The notes beneath the pieces are model-generated. The model was not told where the DNA came from and ran no database searches. It saw nothing but the letters and a program-made list of their open reading frames with translations. The position numbers and the translations under genes are program-made. 64,000 bases of DNA from Collinsella tanakaei (GTDB lineage: Bacteria > Actinomycetota > Coriobacteriia > Coriobacteriales > Coriobacteriaceae). Shown one piece after another: positions 53,342 to 62,351 of the stretch. The stretch spans positions 59,968 to 123,967 of the forward strand of contig NZ_JACJMB010000004.1 in assembly GCF_016902615.1 (NCBI RefSeq), written 5' to 3'. Position 1 is the first letter of the stretch. Every line of letters starts with the position of its first letter.

Positions 53342-53381
53342 GTTCATGCAGGCGCTACGTCGCGAATGGCGCGCATCGCTC

Positions 53382-54881
53382 CTACGGCAGGATCTCCGAG
53401 CTATAGGCGTTCATGAGGATCATCGCCGCCTGCTCGCGCGTGACCGCGCCCTGGGGGCTGAGCGACCGCGTGCCGTCGCTGTTCTGGGAGCCGTTGATCA
53501 GGCCCGTATCGACCGCCCAAGCCATCTCGTTGGTAGCCCAGCTGCTCGTGGAACCGTGGTCGGGGAGCGCCTCGAACTTGGAGGTGTCGACAGCGGCAAG
53601 GTCGGCGCCCACATAGCGGGCGATGATGATGGCGAGCTGCTCGCGAGTGATGGAGAGGTTGGGACCGAACGAGACCGAGCCGTCGGCCTGCTCGATGCCG
53701 CTGATCACGCCGGCATCGACCGCCCAGTTGGCGGCGGCGGTGTACCATGCGCCATTCTCGACGTCGGGCATGCCGGTCTGGTTGTTCTCGGTGGCGTCTG
53801 CCTGGTCGGGCTCGGCGATGCGGTGCAGGACGGTGACAAGCTGCGCGCGGGTCATGACGTCGCCGATACCGAAGCGATCGGAATTCGAATAACCGGTCAG
53901 CAGGCCGTTGCTCGCGACGAAGTCGACCGCTTGCGCATACCACTGGTTCTCATCGACGTCGGAGAAGGGACTCTCGTCGCTCACGGTGATGTAGATATCG
54001 ATCTGCAGGCCGCCTGAAACGCCGGTGATCGTGGCCTGTCCCGGAGCGAGCGCAGAGAGGTTTCCATCGGCATCGACTGAGACGACGTCCGTGTCAGACG
54101 AGGTCCAGGCGAAGCTATCGGATGCGATCGTGTAGCCTGCCGCCCAGCTGGCGTCCGCGTTGACGCCGCGCAGGACGATCTGGCTGCGGAAGCCGCGCGG
54201 AAGGATCGCGCTGGTCGCGCTGCTGCCGGCGCCGGGGATACTGACGGTGAGGCCGGGGTCGATATGACCGGTGTAGACGTCGACGGCATGTACGGCGTCG
54301 GTGTCGGCGGGCTCGCTTGCCGCCGCGGCGCTGCCGGGACCGAACAGCTGCACCCAGTAGGTGGAGCCGTTCTGTGCGCGGAAGGCGCCGACGCCGATAC
54401 TCGACCAATTCGACCTCAGCAGGTTCTCACGATGGCCGTCGGAGTTCATCCACTGCTCCATGGTGGCTGCAGCGGTGACGCTGCCCGCGGCGATGTTCTC
54501 GCCCATGGCCTTGCTGGAGATCGTGAAGCACGTCGTGCCGTTCGGGCGCGTGTGGCTGAAGCTCACGACGCACTCGGCGGCGCGCTGCATGGCTGCTTCC
54601 ATCAGGTCACGATCCATGGTGAGCGGCGCGCGGCCGAGCTTGGCGCGCTCCTGGTTGACGATGTCGACAACGTTGAAGGCCTCGCTATACAGCTCGGTAC
54701 CGGGGATGTTGAGCGTCGTGTACGTGGCCTGAAGCTCAACGTCCGCATCTGATGCCTGATCGTCGGCCGTGCGTACGATCGGGTCGGCCAGCGCGGTGTC
54801 CTGGGGCTGCGCAAACGCGAGCGCAGGCGTGCAGGCTATCGTCGCCGCGAGGAACACGGCCATAATCCGTTGCCTTTTCAT
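53382..54881 (-). CDS. Secreted CAP-domain protein with Ig-like domain and three SLH repeats
   Basis: 499 residues. Signal peptide 1-24 (ending AFAQ). The CAP/SCP domain (about 55-185) shows SFSHTRPNGT, AMGENIAAG and DGHRENLLRSNWSSIGVG. A BIG2-like domain follows (about 205-305, WTSSDTDVVSVDADGNL). Three S-layer homology repeats end the protein (about 312-365, 375-430 and 437-495; SPFSDVDENQWYAQAV is the first). It should be exported and held non-covalently to cell-wall polymer; CAP domains may bind sterols or have other roles. AAGGGAG precedes the ATG at 54881; the much longer open frame upstream has no ribosome site or signal peptide at its start. Confidence 0.9.
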   Translation of the reverse strand: MKRQRIMAVFLAATIACTPALAFAQPQDTALADPIVRTADDQASDADVELQATYTTLNIPGTELYSEAFNVVDIVNQERAKLGRAPLTMDRDLMEAAMQRAAECVVSFSHTRPNGTTCFTISSKAMGENIAAGSVTAAATMEQWMNSDGHRENLLRSNWSSIGVGAFRAQNGSTYWVQLFGPGSAAAASEPADTDAVHAVDVYTGHIDPGLTVSIPGAGSSATSAILPRGFRSQIVLRGVNADASWAAGYTIASDSFAWTSSDTDVVSVDADGNLSALAPGQATITGVSGGLQIDIYITVSDESPFSDVDENQWYAQAVDFVASNGLLTGYSNSDRFGIGDVMTRAQLVTVLHRIAEPDQADATENNQTGMPDVENGAWYTAAANWAVDAGVISGIEQADGSVSFGPNLSITREQLAIIIARYVGADLAAVDTSKFEALPDHGSTSSWATNEMAWAVDTGLINGSQNSDGTRSLSPQGAVTREQAAMILMNAYSSEILP

Positions 54882-55450
54882 GGACGGGTCTCCCTTCTGA
54901 TGCGTTCTTTGTGACCGAAAGGCGTATCTATCTTGCAGATGCCGTCCGCGCGACTGTTGCGCAACATGGGTGGGCGCGGGTCGCTTCTCGGCAACCGGGA
55001 AATATGCGCGTTTGCAGATGCGCTGCGCTATCTTATGCAATGAATATTCGTGCGTCGGCGCTGCCGTGATTGCCGGGGACAAAAATGCTTCGAGTGGGAC
55101 TCCACACCGGCCAGATAGGATTATCGAGCGGCGATTCGTATCCGTAGATGTGCTCAAAACTCTGCACATCAATATATATAACAGCCAAAATGCTTGCTTG
55201 CTCTTCATCAGGCACGGGGCACCGTCATGTATACGTCCCACTCAGAGCATTTTTGTCCAAGGGCGCCGCGCGATGGGGATGAATCCAGGGGAATCCGGGC
55301 GAATCGGTCGGCTCGCGCGCTTGCGCGACGTGGGGGCGGCTAGGCGGACACGCTACGATGGCGCCCGCAATTGAATCAGCGTGCCCTGACGTTTAAGATG
55401 GCCCAAAATGGAGAGAGCTGCGATGTGTCTGCGGGGGAGAGGAGCGACCG
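54882..55450. other. 569-bp gene-free, AT-richer region between divergent genes
   Basis: Holds the promoter region of the CAP/SLH gene (minus) and the MFS gene (plus). The centre, roughly 55130-55200, is clearly AT-richer than its surroundings (AATATATATAACAG). An inverted-repeat element lies at 55077-55258. A 60-residue minus-strand frame (55033-55215) has no ribosome site or family match. Confidence 0.5.
55077..55258. repeat. Inverted-repeat element, possible MITE
   Basis: 24-nt terminal arms 55077-55100 and 55235-55258 are inverted copies with two mismatches (GGACAAAAATGCT..GAGTGGGAC). The interior of about 134 bp is AT-rich and non-coding. AAAATGCTT recurs in direct orientation at 55187-55195. 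No transposase or clear target duplication was found. Confidence 0.6.
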
Positions 55451-56710
55451 ATGGAGCGGGAAATCGAGCAGCGGGGCGCAAAGGCGCACGAGAGCGATCG
55501 AGAGGCTCCCGGGCTCACGCCCGCGCAGCTTCGCGTCGTCGTGACGCTCGGGTTCTGCGGCCTCGTGTCCGCTGCCGACAACTGGTTCGTGTCGCCCGCC
55601 TTGCCGGCCATCGCGAACACGCTTGCCGTTCTACCCACGGCGGCGACCGTTGTCCTGACCGCCTACATGATTCCGTACGGTACGCTCCAACCGGTCGCAG
55701 GATCGCTTGCCGACCGCGTCGGTCGCCTGCGCATGCTGCGCATCATCGTGCTCGGCCTGTGCGCCGGCACGCTGCTGTGCGCTGCGGTCCCGAACCTGGC
55801 CGCGCTGGTGGTCGCGCGCATCGTGACCGGGTGCTTCGCCGCAGGCATCATCTCGGTATCCCAAGCATTCGTCAGCGACGTTGTGGGGGAGCGCAACCGC
55901 GCCGGGGCGGTGGGCATCCTCATGGGCGTGACGTTCACGGGGCAGGGGCTCTCGGCGGGCCTCGGCGGCATCCTGACCGATGTGGTGGGGTGGCGTGCCG
56001 CGTTCACCACGTTCGGCATCCTCGCCGCCATCGCATGGCTGCTGCTGTTCACCCTGCGCGAGCCGAAGCACCCGCAGGCGAAAGCCGATGTGCCGGGCAC
56101 CCGGCCGCTTAAGGGCAATCCCGTGGCGACGTTCTTCCGCTCTGCCGCGCGTATCTTTTTCGGCCCGTCGCACGCGGTGTATCTGCTCGCATGTATGACC
56201 GGCCTGCTGTTTCTGGGCGTCTACGGCCTGATGGGAACCTTCCTCAACCAGGTTTGCGGTCTCTCCTCAACGCAAGCTGGCCTTGTCATGATGCTCTACG
56301 GCGTGTTCTGCCTCATCGGCGGCTCGCTGTCCGGAAAACTCGGTGCGCGCCGTGGCGTGCCGCACGTCATCGCGCTCGGCGAGGTGTCCGGCGCCGCCGC
56401 CGCGCTCGCTCTGGCGGTCTCGGCTCTCACCGCATCGTGGGTGCCCGCGCTTATCGCCGCGGCTTGTCTGGGCTTGGGTTACATCTTGGTGCAGCCCTCA
56501 CTCGTGACGCTCTCCATGGACGCCGACCCCTCGCAGGTGGGTCTCTGCACGGGCCTGATTGGCTTCGGCGTCTTCGCGGGCGGCGGCGTGGGGTCGAGTC
56601 TCGGCAGCATGGTGCTCGGCTTCGGTGGATACCTGGTGCTGTGGGCGGTTGCTGCCGTCGGTCTCATCGTGCAGCTGTTGGTGAGCCGCCGGGTGCTGGC
56701 GGGACGGTAG
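55451..56710 (+). CDS. MFS transporter
   Basis: 419 residues, twelve predicted helices. GSLADRVGRLRMLRI near 86-100 is the MFS loop 2-3 motif, and GRLG-like GKLGARRGVPHVIALG near 298 the equivalent in the second half. The first half also has ILMGVTFTGQGLSAGLGGIL near 155, the drug-antiporter-type motif C region, so efflux is likely; the substrate is unknown. GGGAGAGGAGCG precedes the ATG at 55451. The last 213 bp overlap the open frame of the convergent DMT gene. Confidence 0.88.
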   Translation: MEREIEQRGAKAHESDREAPGLTPAQLRVVVTLGFCGLVSAADNWFVSPALPAIANTLAVLPTAATVVLTAYMIPYGTLQPVAGSLADRVGRLRMLRIIVLGLCAGTLLCAAVPNLAALVVARIVTGCFAAGIISVSQAFVSDVVGERNRAGAVGILMGVTFTGQGLSAGLGGILTDVVGWRAAFTTFGILAAIAWLLLFTLREPKHPQAKADVPGTRPLKGNPVATFFRSAARIFFGPSHAVYLLACMTGLLFLGVYGLMGTFLNQVCGLSSTQAGLVMMLYGVFCLIGGSLSGKLGARRGVPHVIALGEVSGAAAALALAVSALTASWVPALIAAACLGLGYILVQPSLVTLSMDADPSQVGLCTGLIGFGVFAGGGVGSSLGSMVLGFGGYLVLWAVAAVGLIVQLLVSRRVLAGR

Positions 56711-57718
56711 GAGCAGGTCCGTGCGCTGCGGGGGATAGCGGCTCCCTGCGTGCTTCGGTACGCGGTTCACGATCACGATGCCCGCGGTGATGAGCACGAG
56801 GGCAACGGCCGTTTGCTGCCAGGGGAGCGCGCCCGCCTCGCCGAGCAGCGCGCTCGAGAGCACGACGCCGAAGATGGGATTCATGAAGCCGAAGATCGCC
56901 ACGCGCGAGGTCGGGTTGTACTTGAGCAGGATGGACCAGAGCGAGTAGGCGATGCCCGAGACGCAGGCGAGGTAGAGCAGCATGCCGATGCCTGCTGCCG
57001 TGACGTGCTCGAAACGCCCACCTAAAGTGATGCCCGCGCCGGCGAGCACGGCTCCTCCGAGCAGGAACTGGTAGCCGGACAGCGCCACGGGGTTCTCGCG
57101 CTGCGAGTAGACGCGGATCAACGAGGATGAGACGGCGTAGGACAGCGACGCGATGAGGATGAAGCCCTCGCCGGTGAGCGTCACGGCGCCGCCGAGCTCG
57201 CCCGTGAGGTTCACGAGCACGACGCCCGCGAAGCCGATCAGGCAGCCGGCGAGCTTGCGGGCGTCCATGCGCTCCTGGCGAAACACCAGCGTGGCCACCA
57301 GGATGGTGAGAAAGGTGCTCGACGCGTTGACGATGGTGCCCTTCACGCCGGATGCATGCGAGACGCCGATATAGAAAAACGCGTACTGCACGATGGTCTG
57401 GGCGAGCGAGAGGCGAACGACCATGCCGAGCGAGCTGCGCTTCACGCGGATGGGGCGGCGCTCGGCGATCGATGCCGCCACGAGGGCGATGGCGCCGGCG
57501 AGCATGAAGCGCAGCCCGGCGAACAGGAACTCGGAGGGAACATCGGTCGACGCGATGCCGAGCAGGCTACAGCCGATCTTGATGCAGGGGATGGCGCTGC
57601 CCCACAGGGCGCAGCAGACCATGGCGAGCAGGGCCACGCACCAGGTGCGGGTAAGGAGCGGCTGGGCGGCGGGTTCCGCGTGCGGAGAGCTCGGGGCCCT
57701 CATCGTGTTCGAGACCAT
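56498..57718 (-). CDS. DMT/EamA-family transporter with antisense-overlapping C-terminal tail
   Basis: 406 residues. Residues 25-318 form a normal ten-helix EamA transporter (ALLAMVCCALWGSAIPCIKIG near 30, then a second repeat from about 180). After VIVNRVPKHAG (about 320) the frame continues for roughly 80 residues of Gln/His/Ala-rich, non-hydrophobic sequence that is antisense to the MFS gene. Such a tail is not typical and suggests loss of the original stop codon or a frameshift near 56750. The start is ATG 57718, or ATG 57703. Substrate unknown; some relatives export amino acids. Confidence 0.8.
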   Translation of the reverse strand: MVSNTMRAPSSPHAEPAAQPLLTRTWCVALLAMVCCALWGSAIPCIKIGCSLLGIASTDVPSEFLFAGLRFMLAGAIALVAASIAERRPIRVKRSSLGMVVRLSLAQTIVQYAFFYIGVSHASGVKGTIVNASSTFLTILVATLVFRQERMDARKLAGCLIGFAGVVLVNLTGELGGAVTLTGEGFILIASLSYAVSSSLIRVYSQRENPVALSGYQFLLGGAVLAGAGITLGGRFEHVTAAGIGMLLYLACVSGIAYSLWSILLKYNPTSRVAIFGFMNPIFGVVLSSALLGEAGALPWQQTAVALVLITAGIVIVNRVPKHAGSRYPPQRTDLLLPSRQHPAAHQQLHDETDGSNRPQHQVSTEAEHHAAETRPHAAAREDAEANQARAETHLRGVGVHGERHE

Positions 57719-57802
57719 ACGGGACGTCTTTCTTCTTATGGTGAATATGCCGCACGGGATGGTACCACCTCGCGTCCCGTCAGAGGGTGCGGCGCGGATT
57801 CG

Positions 57803-57855
57803 AAATAAAGGGCGGGCGTCGCGGTCCAGCCCAGAAGGTGGACCGCGACGCCCGC
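57803..57855 (-). terminator. Terminator of the malic enzyme gene
   Basis: A 17-bp perfect stem (57812-57828 with 57839-57855), followed on the minus strand by CCTTTATTT. It lies 23 bp past the malic enzyme stop. Confidence 0.75.
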
Positions 57856-57877
57856 GAGAAAGCGCTTCGAGCGGCGT

Positions 57878-59056
57878 TTAGAGGCGTGCCGCCCCCGTCT
57901 CGCGCGCAGCGGCGGCGACGGCGGTCGCCACGGCATCGCGCACGCGTGGGTCGAACGCCTCGGGGATGACGTGATCGGCGGAAAGCCCGTCGGCACGGGC
58001 GACTTCCGCCAGCGCGTCGGCGGCGGCGAGTTTCATGGCGTCGTTGATGTCGCGGGCGCGGACGTCGAGCGCGCCGCGGAAGATGCCGGGGAAGGCGAGC
58101 ACGTTATTGATCTGGTTCGGGAAGTCGCTGCGTCCGGTCGCGACCACGGCGGCACCCGCTGCGATGGCCTCGTCGGGCATGATCTCGGGCGTGGGGTTCG
58201 CGCAGGCGAAGACGATGGGGTCGGCGGCCATGGAGCGGACCATGTCCTGTGTGAGCACACCTGGGGCGGACACGCCGATGAACACGTCGGCGCCCGCGAT
58301 GACGTCGGCCAGCGTGCCGCGCCGGCGCTCCGGATTCGTGAGGCGGGCCATTTCGGCCAGGTGTGGGTCCATGCTGGAGCGTCCGTCGTAGATGACGCCG
58401 TCCTTGTCGGTCATGATGACGTTTTTGAGCCCGCGCGCGAGCAGCAGTTTGATAATGGCCGTGCTCGCGGCGCCCGCGCCCGTCGTGACGACGCGCACGT
58501 CCTCCATGCGCTTGCCCACGATGGCGAGCACGTTGGTGAGGCCGGCGAGGGTGACCACGGCCATGCCGTGCTGGTCGTCGTGGAAGATGGGAATGTCGCT
58601 TACGGCCTTGAGCTTCTCCTCGATATCGAAGCAGCGCGGTGCCGAGATGTCCTCGAGGTTCACGCCGCCGAACGAGCCGAGCAGCAGCGACACGGCGTGC
58701 ACGAACTCGTCGACGTCGTTCGCGCGCACGCACAGCGGGATGGCGTCGACGCCGCCGAATGCCTTGAACAGCATGCACTTGCCCTCCATGACGGGCATGC
58801 CGGCCTCCGGTCCGATATTGCCCAGGCCAAGCACGGCGCTACCGTCGGTGATGACGGCAACCGTGTTGTTGCGCCCGGTGAGCTCGTAGCTCTTGTCCGG
58901 GTCGCGCTGGATCTCCAGACACGGCGCGGCAACGCCGAGCGTGTAGGCGATGGACAGCGCCTCGGCGGTGTCGACGGGCACCTTGGGCTCGACGGAGAGC
59001 TTGCCGCGCCACTCATAGTGCTTTTCGAGGGCTATAGATGCGTAATCGGTTGGCAT
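57878..59056 (-). CDS. Malic enzyme (decarboxylating malate dehydrogenase)
   Basis: 392 residues, the short bacterial form without a phosphotransacetylase tail. It oxidises malate to pyruvate and CO2 with NAD(P). GNIGPEAGMPVMEGK near 83-97, NLEDISAPRCFDIE near 138 with metal ligands, FHDDQHGMAVV near 162, and the Rossmann GAGAASTAI near 193 are all present. FACANPTPEIMP near 285 closes the site. The ATG at 59056 follows AGGAGGTC; an in-frame upstream codon at 59119 has no ribosome site. It is transcribed divergently from an AraC regulator and sits beside fumarase and dicarboxylate transport genes. Confidence 0.94.
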   Translation of the reverse strand: MPTDYASIALEKHYEWRGKLSVEPKVPVDTAEALSIAYTLGVAAPCLEIQRDPDKSYELTGRNNTVAVITDGSAVLGLGNIGPEAGMPVMEGKCMLFKAFGGVDAIPLCVRANDVDEFVHAVSLLLGSFGGVNLEDISAPRCFDIEEKLKAVSDIPIFHDDQHGMAVVTLAGLTNVLAIVGKRMEDVRVVTTGAGAASTAIIKLLLARGLKNVIMTDKDGVIYDGRSSMDPHLAEMARLTNPERRRGTLADVIAGADVFIGVSAPGVLTQDMVRSMAADPIVFACANPTPEIMPDEAIAAGAAVVATGRSDFPNQINNVLAFPGIFRGALDVRARDINDAMKLAAADALAEVARADGLSADHVIPEAFDPRVRDAVATAVAAAARETGAARL

Positions 59057-59234
59057 AGGCGACCTCCTGGGTGGTGTGGATAGAACGGTAGACGGGGCCT
59101 GTCGTCGATAGAGCCGCAAGATCGAGAAGCTTGTTGTCTGACAGGGATGCCCATGTATACGTTCTGTCCATTTGCCTTCGGTTCCTATCGCGTCGGTTTG
59201 CTACCATGGCACGCATGACGAAGGGAGCCCGCCC

Positions 59235-60308
59235 ATGTCCGGCCAGCTGCGCTATACGTATGAGAACCCGTACGCGAACCTCAAGCTCGAGCACTACGTC
59301 TACCGCATCGGGTCCTACCACTACAACTGGCATCCCGACTTCGAGCTCCTCATGGTCGTGAAGGGCTCGGTGGAGATGTGCGCGAGCGGGTCGCGGCACG
59401 TTCTCGAGGAAGACGACATGATCCTCATCAACCCCAACGAGGGCCACGCGACGCTGGGCCTGGGGGAGGGCAACACCGCGATGGTGCTCCATATCGACCC
59501 GGCGTTTTTCACGGGCTACTTCGGCGCGGATGAGTTCGTCCGACTGGATCTCGTCTCGAACGCTGCCACGCGCAACGAGCCGCGCTTCGCGGTCATCCGC
59601 CGCTGCCTCGCCCAGATGATGGTCCTGAGCGTGCGCCGCGACCCGGCGAGCAGGCTGCGTTACGACGCGCTGGTCTACCGTCTGATCTCGGCTGCCGTCT
59701 CGGTCGATCAGGTTCCCGACGAAACGGCCCGAGCCTATCGGATCGACCGGCGCGGCAAGGATGCGGTGAGTCGCCTGGTCGCCTATATCGATGGCAACTA
59801 CCGCGAGCGCATCACGCTCGCCGACCTTGCCGACAAGACCGGGTACAACGCGACCTACATCTCCCAGCTGTTCAAGCGCAAGCTCGGCATCAACTTCTCC
59901 GAATACCTGCTGCGCGTGCGCCTGTCGGCGGCGACCGCCGTGCTGTCCTCGAGCGACGCGCGCGTGAGCGATATCGCCGCGGAGCACGGGTTCGCCGATC
60001 TGAAGTCGTTCAACGCGGCGTTTCGCAAAACGTTCGGCAAGACCCCTGCGGAGTACCGCCGCCAGCTCTCGGAGGATAACCGAGCGGGGGACACGGCGTT
60101 CAAGCAGGTGTTCGTGTCGGTTGACGACGAGTACGTCGGCGCGAAGCTCGCGCGCTATATCGTGGCGGACGCCGGCGTGAACGTGCAGGATGCTGACGGC
60201 GGGGACGAGGCAGACACCTGGGTCTTCCTGCAAGAGGTCATCGAGGCGGTCCAGGGCGCTCAAGAACTGCTCGACGGTGCGCTCGCTCGCATGCGGGGCG
60301 AGCGATAG
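59235..60308 (+). CDS. AraC-family transcriptional regulator
   Basis: 357 residues. An N-terminal cupin (about 15-110, with HPDFELLMVVKGSVEM and LEEDDMILINPNEGHA) binds the effector. The double HTH domain spans about 178-280 (ITLADLADKTGYNATYISQLF and VSDIAAEHGFADLKSFNAAFRKTFGKTPAEYR). A C-terminal extension of about 75 residues follows, unusual in length. The ATG at 59235 is chosen with GAAGGGAG upstream. Lying between the malic enzyme (divergent) and the fumarase-transport operon, it is probably their regulator, sensing a C4- or hydroxy-acid. Confidence 0.88.
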   Translation: MSGQLRYTYENPYANLKLEHYVYRIGSYHYNWHPDFELLMVVKGSVEMCASGSRHVLEEDDMILINPNEGHATLGLGEGNTAMVLHIDPAFFTGYFGADEFVRLDLVSNAATRNEPRFAVIRRCLAQMMVLSVRRDPASRLRYDALVYRLISAAVSVDQVPDETARAYRIDRRGKDAVSRLVAYIDGNYRERITLADLADKTGYNATYISQLFKRKLGINFSEYLLRVRLSAATAVLSSSDARVSDIAAEHGFADLKSFNAAFRKTFGKTPAEYRRQLSEDNRAGDTAFKQVFVSVDDEYVGAKLARYIVADAGVNVQDADGGDEADTWVFLQEVIEAVQGAQELLDGALARMRGER

Positions 60309-60707
60309 GGCCGCCTCGGGAGATGGCGGGTTCTTGCCGCGCCGACCGTTTACCGGCGCCATCGAACCGCTGGCGGTTCTCGGTGCTGTGCGTCCGAAAA
60401 TCAGATTTCTAAAACATGGTCCTAGGGCGAATTTTTAGGCCGCCCGGGCGCCAGTGAGCGCTCGATGCCGCGCGGCGCAGTTTACAAACGAGCAGGTAGA
60501 GCGGCTAGCGACACCCCAGCGAGGCTTTATATCGAATCGGCGCGCGGGGTGCTTCGTCGGGGCCCTTCGCGCTCCTGTCGCCTGCCGCCACCCCTTGAGA
60601 AACGGAAGGCGCCGCGTGCTCCCAAAACATAACCTGTGTCTTGTCGAACAGGCAGGAACACCCATTGTTACCTGCTAAAACAGCAAGACAAGGGAGGTTG
60701 AGTCAAG
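60309..60707. promoter_or_regulatory. 399-bp gene-free region before the fumarase/tartrate dehydratase genes
   Basis: Contains an imperfect inverted repeat GCAGGAAC...GTTACCTGC (60651-60674), a good operator candidate for the AraC regulator, 34 bp before the GTG start. A small GC hairpin follows the regulator stop. No clear -10/-35 pair is visible. A minus-strand 76-codon frame (60435-60665) has no supporting features. Confidence 0.4.
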
Positions 60708-61607
60708 GTGGAGAACAGCGAGAACCTGGAGCGGTTGTGCAACATCGTCTCTGACTTCACGTGCCTGGTGGGCAAGCGCCTGCCGGACGACGTCACCGCC
60801 AAGCTCGAGGAGCTGTCCGCGGCGGAGACGAACCCCATGGCGCAGATGATCTATCACACCATGGCGGCGAATCAGGAGAAGGCGTGGGAGCTGAACCGCC
60901 CCTCGTGCCAGGACACGGGCCTCATCCAGATGTTCGTCAGCGTGGGCAGCAAGTTTCCCTACATCGACGAGCTCGCCGACGTGCTGAAGGAGGCCGTCTT
61001 CCGTGCGACGAAGAAGGCCCCGCTGCGCCATAACACGGTCGAGACGTTCGACGAGAAGAACACCTACACGAACGTGGGTACGAAGTCCCCGTGGCTGTAC
61101 TGGGATATCGTTCCGGGCGACGACAAGGTGAAGATTCACGTCTACATGGCCGGTGGCGGCTGCTCGCTGCCCGGCTCCGGCAAGACCTTCATGCCCGGCG
61201 AGGGCTACGAGGCGGTCGTGAAGTTCGTGCTCGACCTCATGACGTCCTACGGCCTGAATGCCTGCCCGCCGCTCATGGTTGGCATCGGCATCGGCACCTC
61301 GATCGATTCGGCGGCCTACATGTCCAAGCTCGCGCTCATGCGCCCGGTGGGCAGCCGCAACGAGAACCCGCTGGCAGCCAAGCTCGAAGAGGAGCTCATC
61401 GAGGGCATCGACAAGATTGGCCTCGGCCCGCAGGGTCTCGGCGGCTCGAAGTCGGTCATGGACGTCCACATCGAGAACTCCGCGCGCCATCCGTCCGTGC
61501 TGTCCTGCGCGGTGAACGTTGGCTGCTGGTCGCATCGCCGCGGCACGATCGTCATCGATTCCGACCTGAATTACGAGCTGCTTACGCACAAGGGGGTTGA
61601 GCTGTGA
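60708..61607 (+). CDS. Class I fumarase / L(+)-tartrate dehydratase alpha subunit
   Basis: 299 residues, an oxygen-sensitive [4Fe-4S] hydro-lyase subunit. Three cluster cysteines are seen: Cys67 in RPSCQDTG, one in [11 protein letters not shown] near 151, and one in [10 protein letters not shown] near 271. The start is GTG at 60708 with AAGGGAGG upstream. It overlaps the beta subunit gene by GTGA. Sequence cannot separate fumarase from tartrate dehydratase; the malic enzyme and a carboxylate transporter nearby fit either malate/fumarate or tartrate catabolism. Confidence 0.9.
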   Translation: MENSENLERLCNIVSDFTCLVGKRLPDDVTAKLEELSAAETNPMAQMIYHTMAANQEKAWELNRPSCQDTGLIQMFVSVGSKFPYIDELADVLKEAVFRATKKAPLRHNTVETFDEKNTYTNVGTKSPWLYWDIVPGDDKVKIHVYMAGGGCSLPGSGKTFMPGEGYEAVVKFVLDLMTSYGLNACPPLMVGIGIGTSIDSAAYMSKLALMRPVGSRNENPLAAKLEEELIEGIDKIGLGPQGLGGSKSVMDVHIENSARHPSVLSCAVNVGCWSHRRGTIVIDSDLNYELLTHKGVEL

Positions 61608-62224
61608 AAAAGGTACTCCACACGCCGGTTTCCGCAGAGGATCTGAAGGATATCCACGTCGGTGATGTCATATATCTGACCGGCCACATCACCACCTGCC
61701 GCGACGTCGCACACCGCCGCCTGATCGAGCTGGGGCGCCAGCTTCCCATCGACCTGAACGGTGGCGCCATCTTCCACGCTGGCCCCATCGTGCGCAGCAC
61801 GAAGCACGAGGACGGCACGGAGACCCACGAGATGATCTCGCTCGGCCCCACGACCTCCATGCGCATGGAGAAGTTCGAGAAGGAGTTCATCGAGCAGACC
61901 GGCGTCAAGGTCATCGTGGGCAAGGGTGGCATGGGCCCAAACACCGAGGCCGGCTGCAAGAGCGGCCCCGCCATCCACTGCGTGTTCCCGGCCGGTTGTG
62001 CGGTGCTCGCCGCCACCGAGGTCGAGGAGATCGAGGACGCCAACTGGCGCGAGCTCGGCATGCCCGAGACGCTGTGGACCTGCCGCGTGAACGAGCTCGG
62101 TCCGCTGATCGTCTCCATCGATGCCGAGGGCAACAATCTGTTCGAGCAGAACAAGGTGGTCTACAACGAGCGCAAAGACGAGGTGCTCGCCGACCTGTAC
62201 GACCAGGTGCACTTCATCAAGTAG
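61604..62224 (+). CDS. Class I fumarase / L(+)-tartrate dehydratase beta subunit
   Basis: 206 residues, the swivel domain that completes the active site. [21 protein letters not shown] near 20-40 and [13 protein letters not shown] near 50, plus [14 protein letters not shown] near 105, are hallmarks. The start is GTG at 61604 inside the alpha-subunit stop. It has the usual length for a stand-alone beta subunit. Confidence 0.92.
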   Translation: MKKVLHTPVSAEDLKDIHVGDVIYLTGHITTCRDVAHRRLIELGRQLPIDLNGGAIFHAGPIVRSTKHEDGTETHEMISLGPTTSMRMEKFEKEFIEQTGVKVIVGKGGMGPNTEAGCKSGPAIHCVFPAGCAVLAATEVEEIEDANWRELGMPETLWTCRVNELGPLIVSIDAEGNNLFEQNKVVYNERKDEVLADLYDQVHFIK

Positions 62225-62351
62225 CCGGTCGGTCGCATGCCGCGGGGATATGAAGCGGCGGGGACAGTGATGCTGCCGCCCGCCGCCCCCGCGCCGCACA
62301 ACCCGTTTTTCTACAATCAAATCGCACGTATATCCAGGAGGTGTTTCCCCC

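Noticed and set aside
60435..60665. 76-residue basic minus-strand frame before the hydratase genes
   Set aside because: No ribosome site, no recognisable domain, and it overlaps the likely promoter region.
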